Shown: positions 62,368 through 64,000 of the stretch, in pieces
How positions within the stretch are numbered: the first letter of the stretch is position 1
Layout: each line of letters opens with the position of its first letter
NCBI GenBank assembly: GCA_013396915.1
Contig: VWZL01004638.1
Coordinates: 124,001-188,000 of the forward strand
Source: Stercorarius parasiticus
Taxonomy: Eukaryota; Chordata; Aves; Charadriiformes; Stercorariidae
DNA: 64,000 nucleotides
Reading direction: 5' to 3'
Made by a program: the position numbers and the translations under genes
The notes under the pieces: model-generated
Told to the model about the DNA's origin: nothing
Seen by the model: the letters and a program-made list of their open reading frames with translations, nothing else
Database searches by the model: none

Positions 62368-64000
62368 CCACTGGTAGTGATGGTGTTTTTCTTTGTCAAG
62401 TCTTAATTTTATTTGAAGTGGTAAAAGTGAGAAGAAAACCTCAATTACATAAGAACGCTAGATTACACTGCAACAAAACTAGCGCTGTGTTATTTTTCAA
62501 TAGCAGATACATTTTCTCACCAAGACGGACCTTGTAATTTATCTACTGGGGAGTTAGATAACACAACTGCACCCTTTGAGATGGTAATTATTGCTGAAGT
62601 AATGTTGGACAGATATTTATCTGTGAACATTTATGTTAAGTAGCTTGATATTATTGGCCTTTCCCAGAAGGAAATGATATTTTAATACAGTATTCCCAGG
62701 CTATATTTCAGTTAAGAATATTACATTTACACTAATTTCTGCAGAAGTTATATTCAGCAGCAAAAGTTCCCTTAAGAAATCCCAACCATGTAAATATGGT
62801 AACTGAATCCTTGTGTAGTTGAGCTACAGAGTAACGATATACTGAAGCCTCAATGTTTCTTTGAGATCGCATTGTTTTTCTCTTGGGATAGCTGAAAAAG
62901 GTCAAGAAGCATAAAGTCAAAGAGGGAATAACAATTAAGGAAACTGATCCCTTATGTCACCAAATAACCTTTCCTATTCTTGTGTGACTCCTTTAAATTA
63001 ACATGGTCAGATGTGAACATAAACATGCCCATGCTTTTCTGGTAAGACTGACAACTTATTATAAGGTTTGTAACACTACAGGTACCCTTTTTGTCTGTGA
63101 ACTCAGTCAGTACTAAATATTGCTTTGTCTGCCATTGAAAAACCCTGTCAGCCTTATTGTTTAACCTAAACTCCATTGCAAATATATTCTGGATGATATG
63201 CAAGGGGAAGAATGGAGTGAAGGATGGTGGTTTGCAGTGTGGATACATATACAATAAGGAAGTTTCAGGTTTCAGAGACAGTTCATGACAAATGTCTCAA
63301 CCAATATCTCTCACAAAACCTTAGAAACATGATAACCTAAAGGGAACACTTCAGTTTACGTAATGTCAATGCTATAAAGGTATACATATGAGTAATTTTT
63401 GGTCTTGTGGGTTTTTTTGAGATAATGTCTCAATTATGATTTCTCCTTTAATTTTCATAATACAGTGTCTCCAGGAATTTAATTTGTTTATATTTTGCAC
63501 AAAGCATCTAGGTGTAAATGTGAAGCATAGAGTCTTAAATGAAAAAGGGCTTCTAAAGGTATTTCTTAAGATATTTTTATGATTTTCATTTTATATTTGT
63601 GCGAAGTAATTGCAAGGAACATTTATGTGAAAAGTAAGATATTTTGTGTTTCAAATTAAAGATGTCTCCAGTTGAAGCAATGTAAGCATTGCATCCTACT
63701 TCATATTATTTTGCCACCATCATTTTGTATTTGATGGTCCTTTAAATAATTACTTCAGGAAACACTGAAATTAGCTAATGAACAGTGTGCTTTAAAGTAC
63801 CAAGGGTGTCTTTTTAATAGGCATCTGTGTTATATAATGCAGAGTTTTGTACTGTACACTGACTCTGACTTCCTATAAAACAGAAAGGAATTATGAAATA
63901 ATGGATTTATTGTCATACTTCGTTGTTCAAAGTCAGGAGTGACTGGCATTGTTTTTTCAAGTTTGAAACTTTGACTCTGCGTGTTTACTTTCTATGGGCT
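62368..64000. other. AT-rich non-coding stretch, no gene seen
   Basis: The largest open frame is 100 codons on the minus strand at 62952-63254, without recognisable features. Nothing else is identified up to the window edge. Confidence 0.55.

Noticed and set aside
1..64000. Prokaryotic features such as operons, ribosome binding sites or CRISPR arrays
   Set aside because: Base composition, absence of long ORFs and presence of CR1 elements show vertebrate DNA, so such calls would be meaningless.

Overview
The window is vertebrate genomic DNA, AT-rich and almost certainly from a bird. The decisive evidence is a set of CR1 LINE copies (the dominant avian retrotransposon), including a 3' tail built on ATTCTATG octamers and a copy with an intact FADD reverse-transcriptase motif. 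One further interspersed repeat matches, from memory, an avian LTR-type element. I recognise no host protein-coding exon, tRNA, rRNA or known ncRNA gene. The longest open frames (up to about 156 codons) lie in repeats, antisense to repeats, or in AT-rich DNA without coding character. The window therefore reads as a gene desert or the inside of a very large intron.

Layout: 1-16.6 kb is unannotated AT-rich sequence with small tandem repeats and alternating purine-pyrimidine tracts. At 16.66-17.33 kb lies a decayed minus-strand copy of an ancient CR1-type LINE known from reptile genomes. At 19.76-20.64 kb lies a degenerate LTR-like element containing about three 49-bp tandem units. At 29.32-29.87 kb two CR1 3' ends sit head to head as a symmetric inverted repeat. 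At 35.24-35.34 kb there is an internal CR1 scrap lacking the 3' end. At 35.99-36.41 kb there is a GC-richer block with weak LTR-like features. At 41.53-42.71 kb there is a 1.2-kb 5'-truncated CR1. At 44.53-49.69 kb there is a three-generation nest. An ancient minus-strand CR1-like LINE is split by a plus-strand CR1 (A) that keeps the ORF1 esterase region and the ORF2 polymerase, and A is itself split in its last 80 bases by a younger CR1 (B). The remaining 14 kb is again AT-rich without recognisable genes.

No functional system of several genes is present. The identifiable proteins are dead fragments of CR1 ORF1 and ORF2. The most informative content is the fossil record of CR1 activity: relative ages can be read directly from the nesting, two copies have defined catalytic losses, and one inverted pair could fold in RNA. 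I found no convincing undescribed biological system. The family assignments rest on recall of CR1 consensus sequences and should be confirmed with RepeatMasker.
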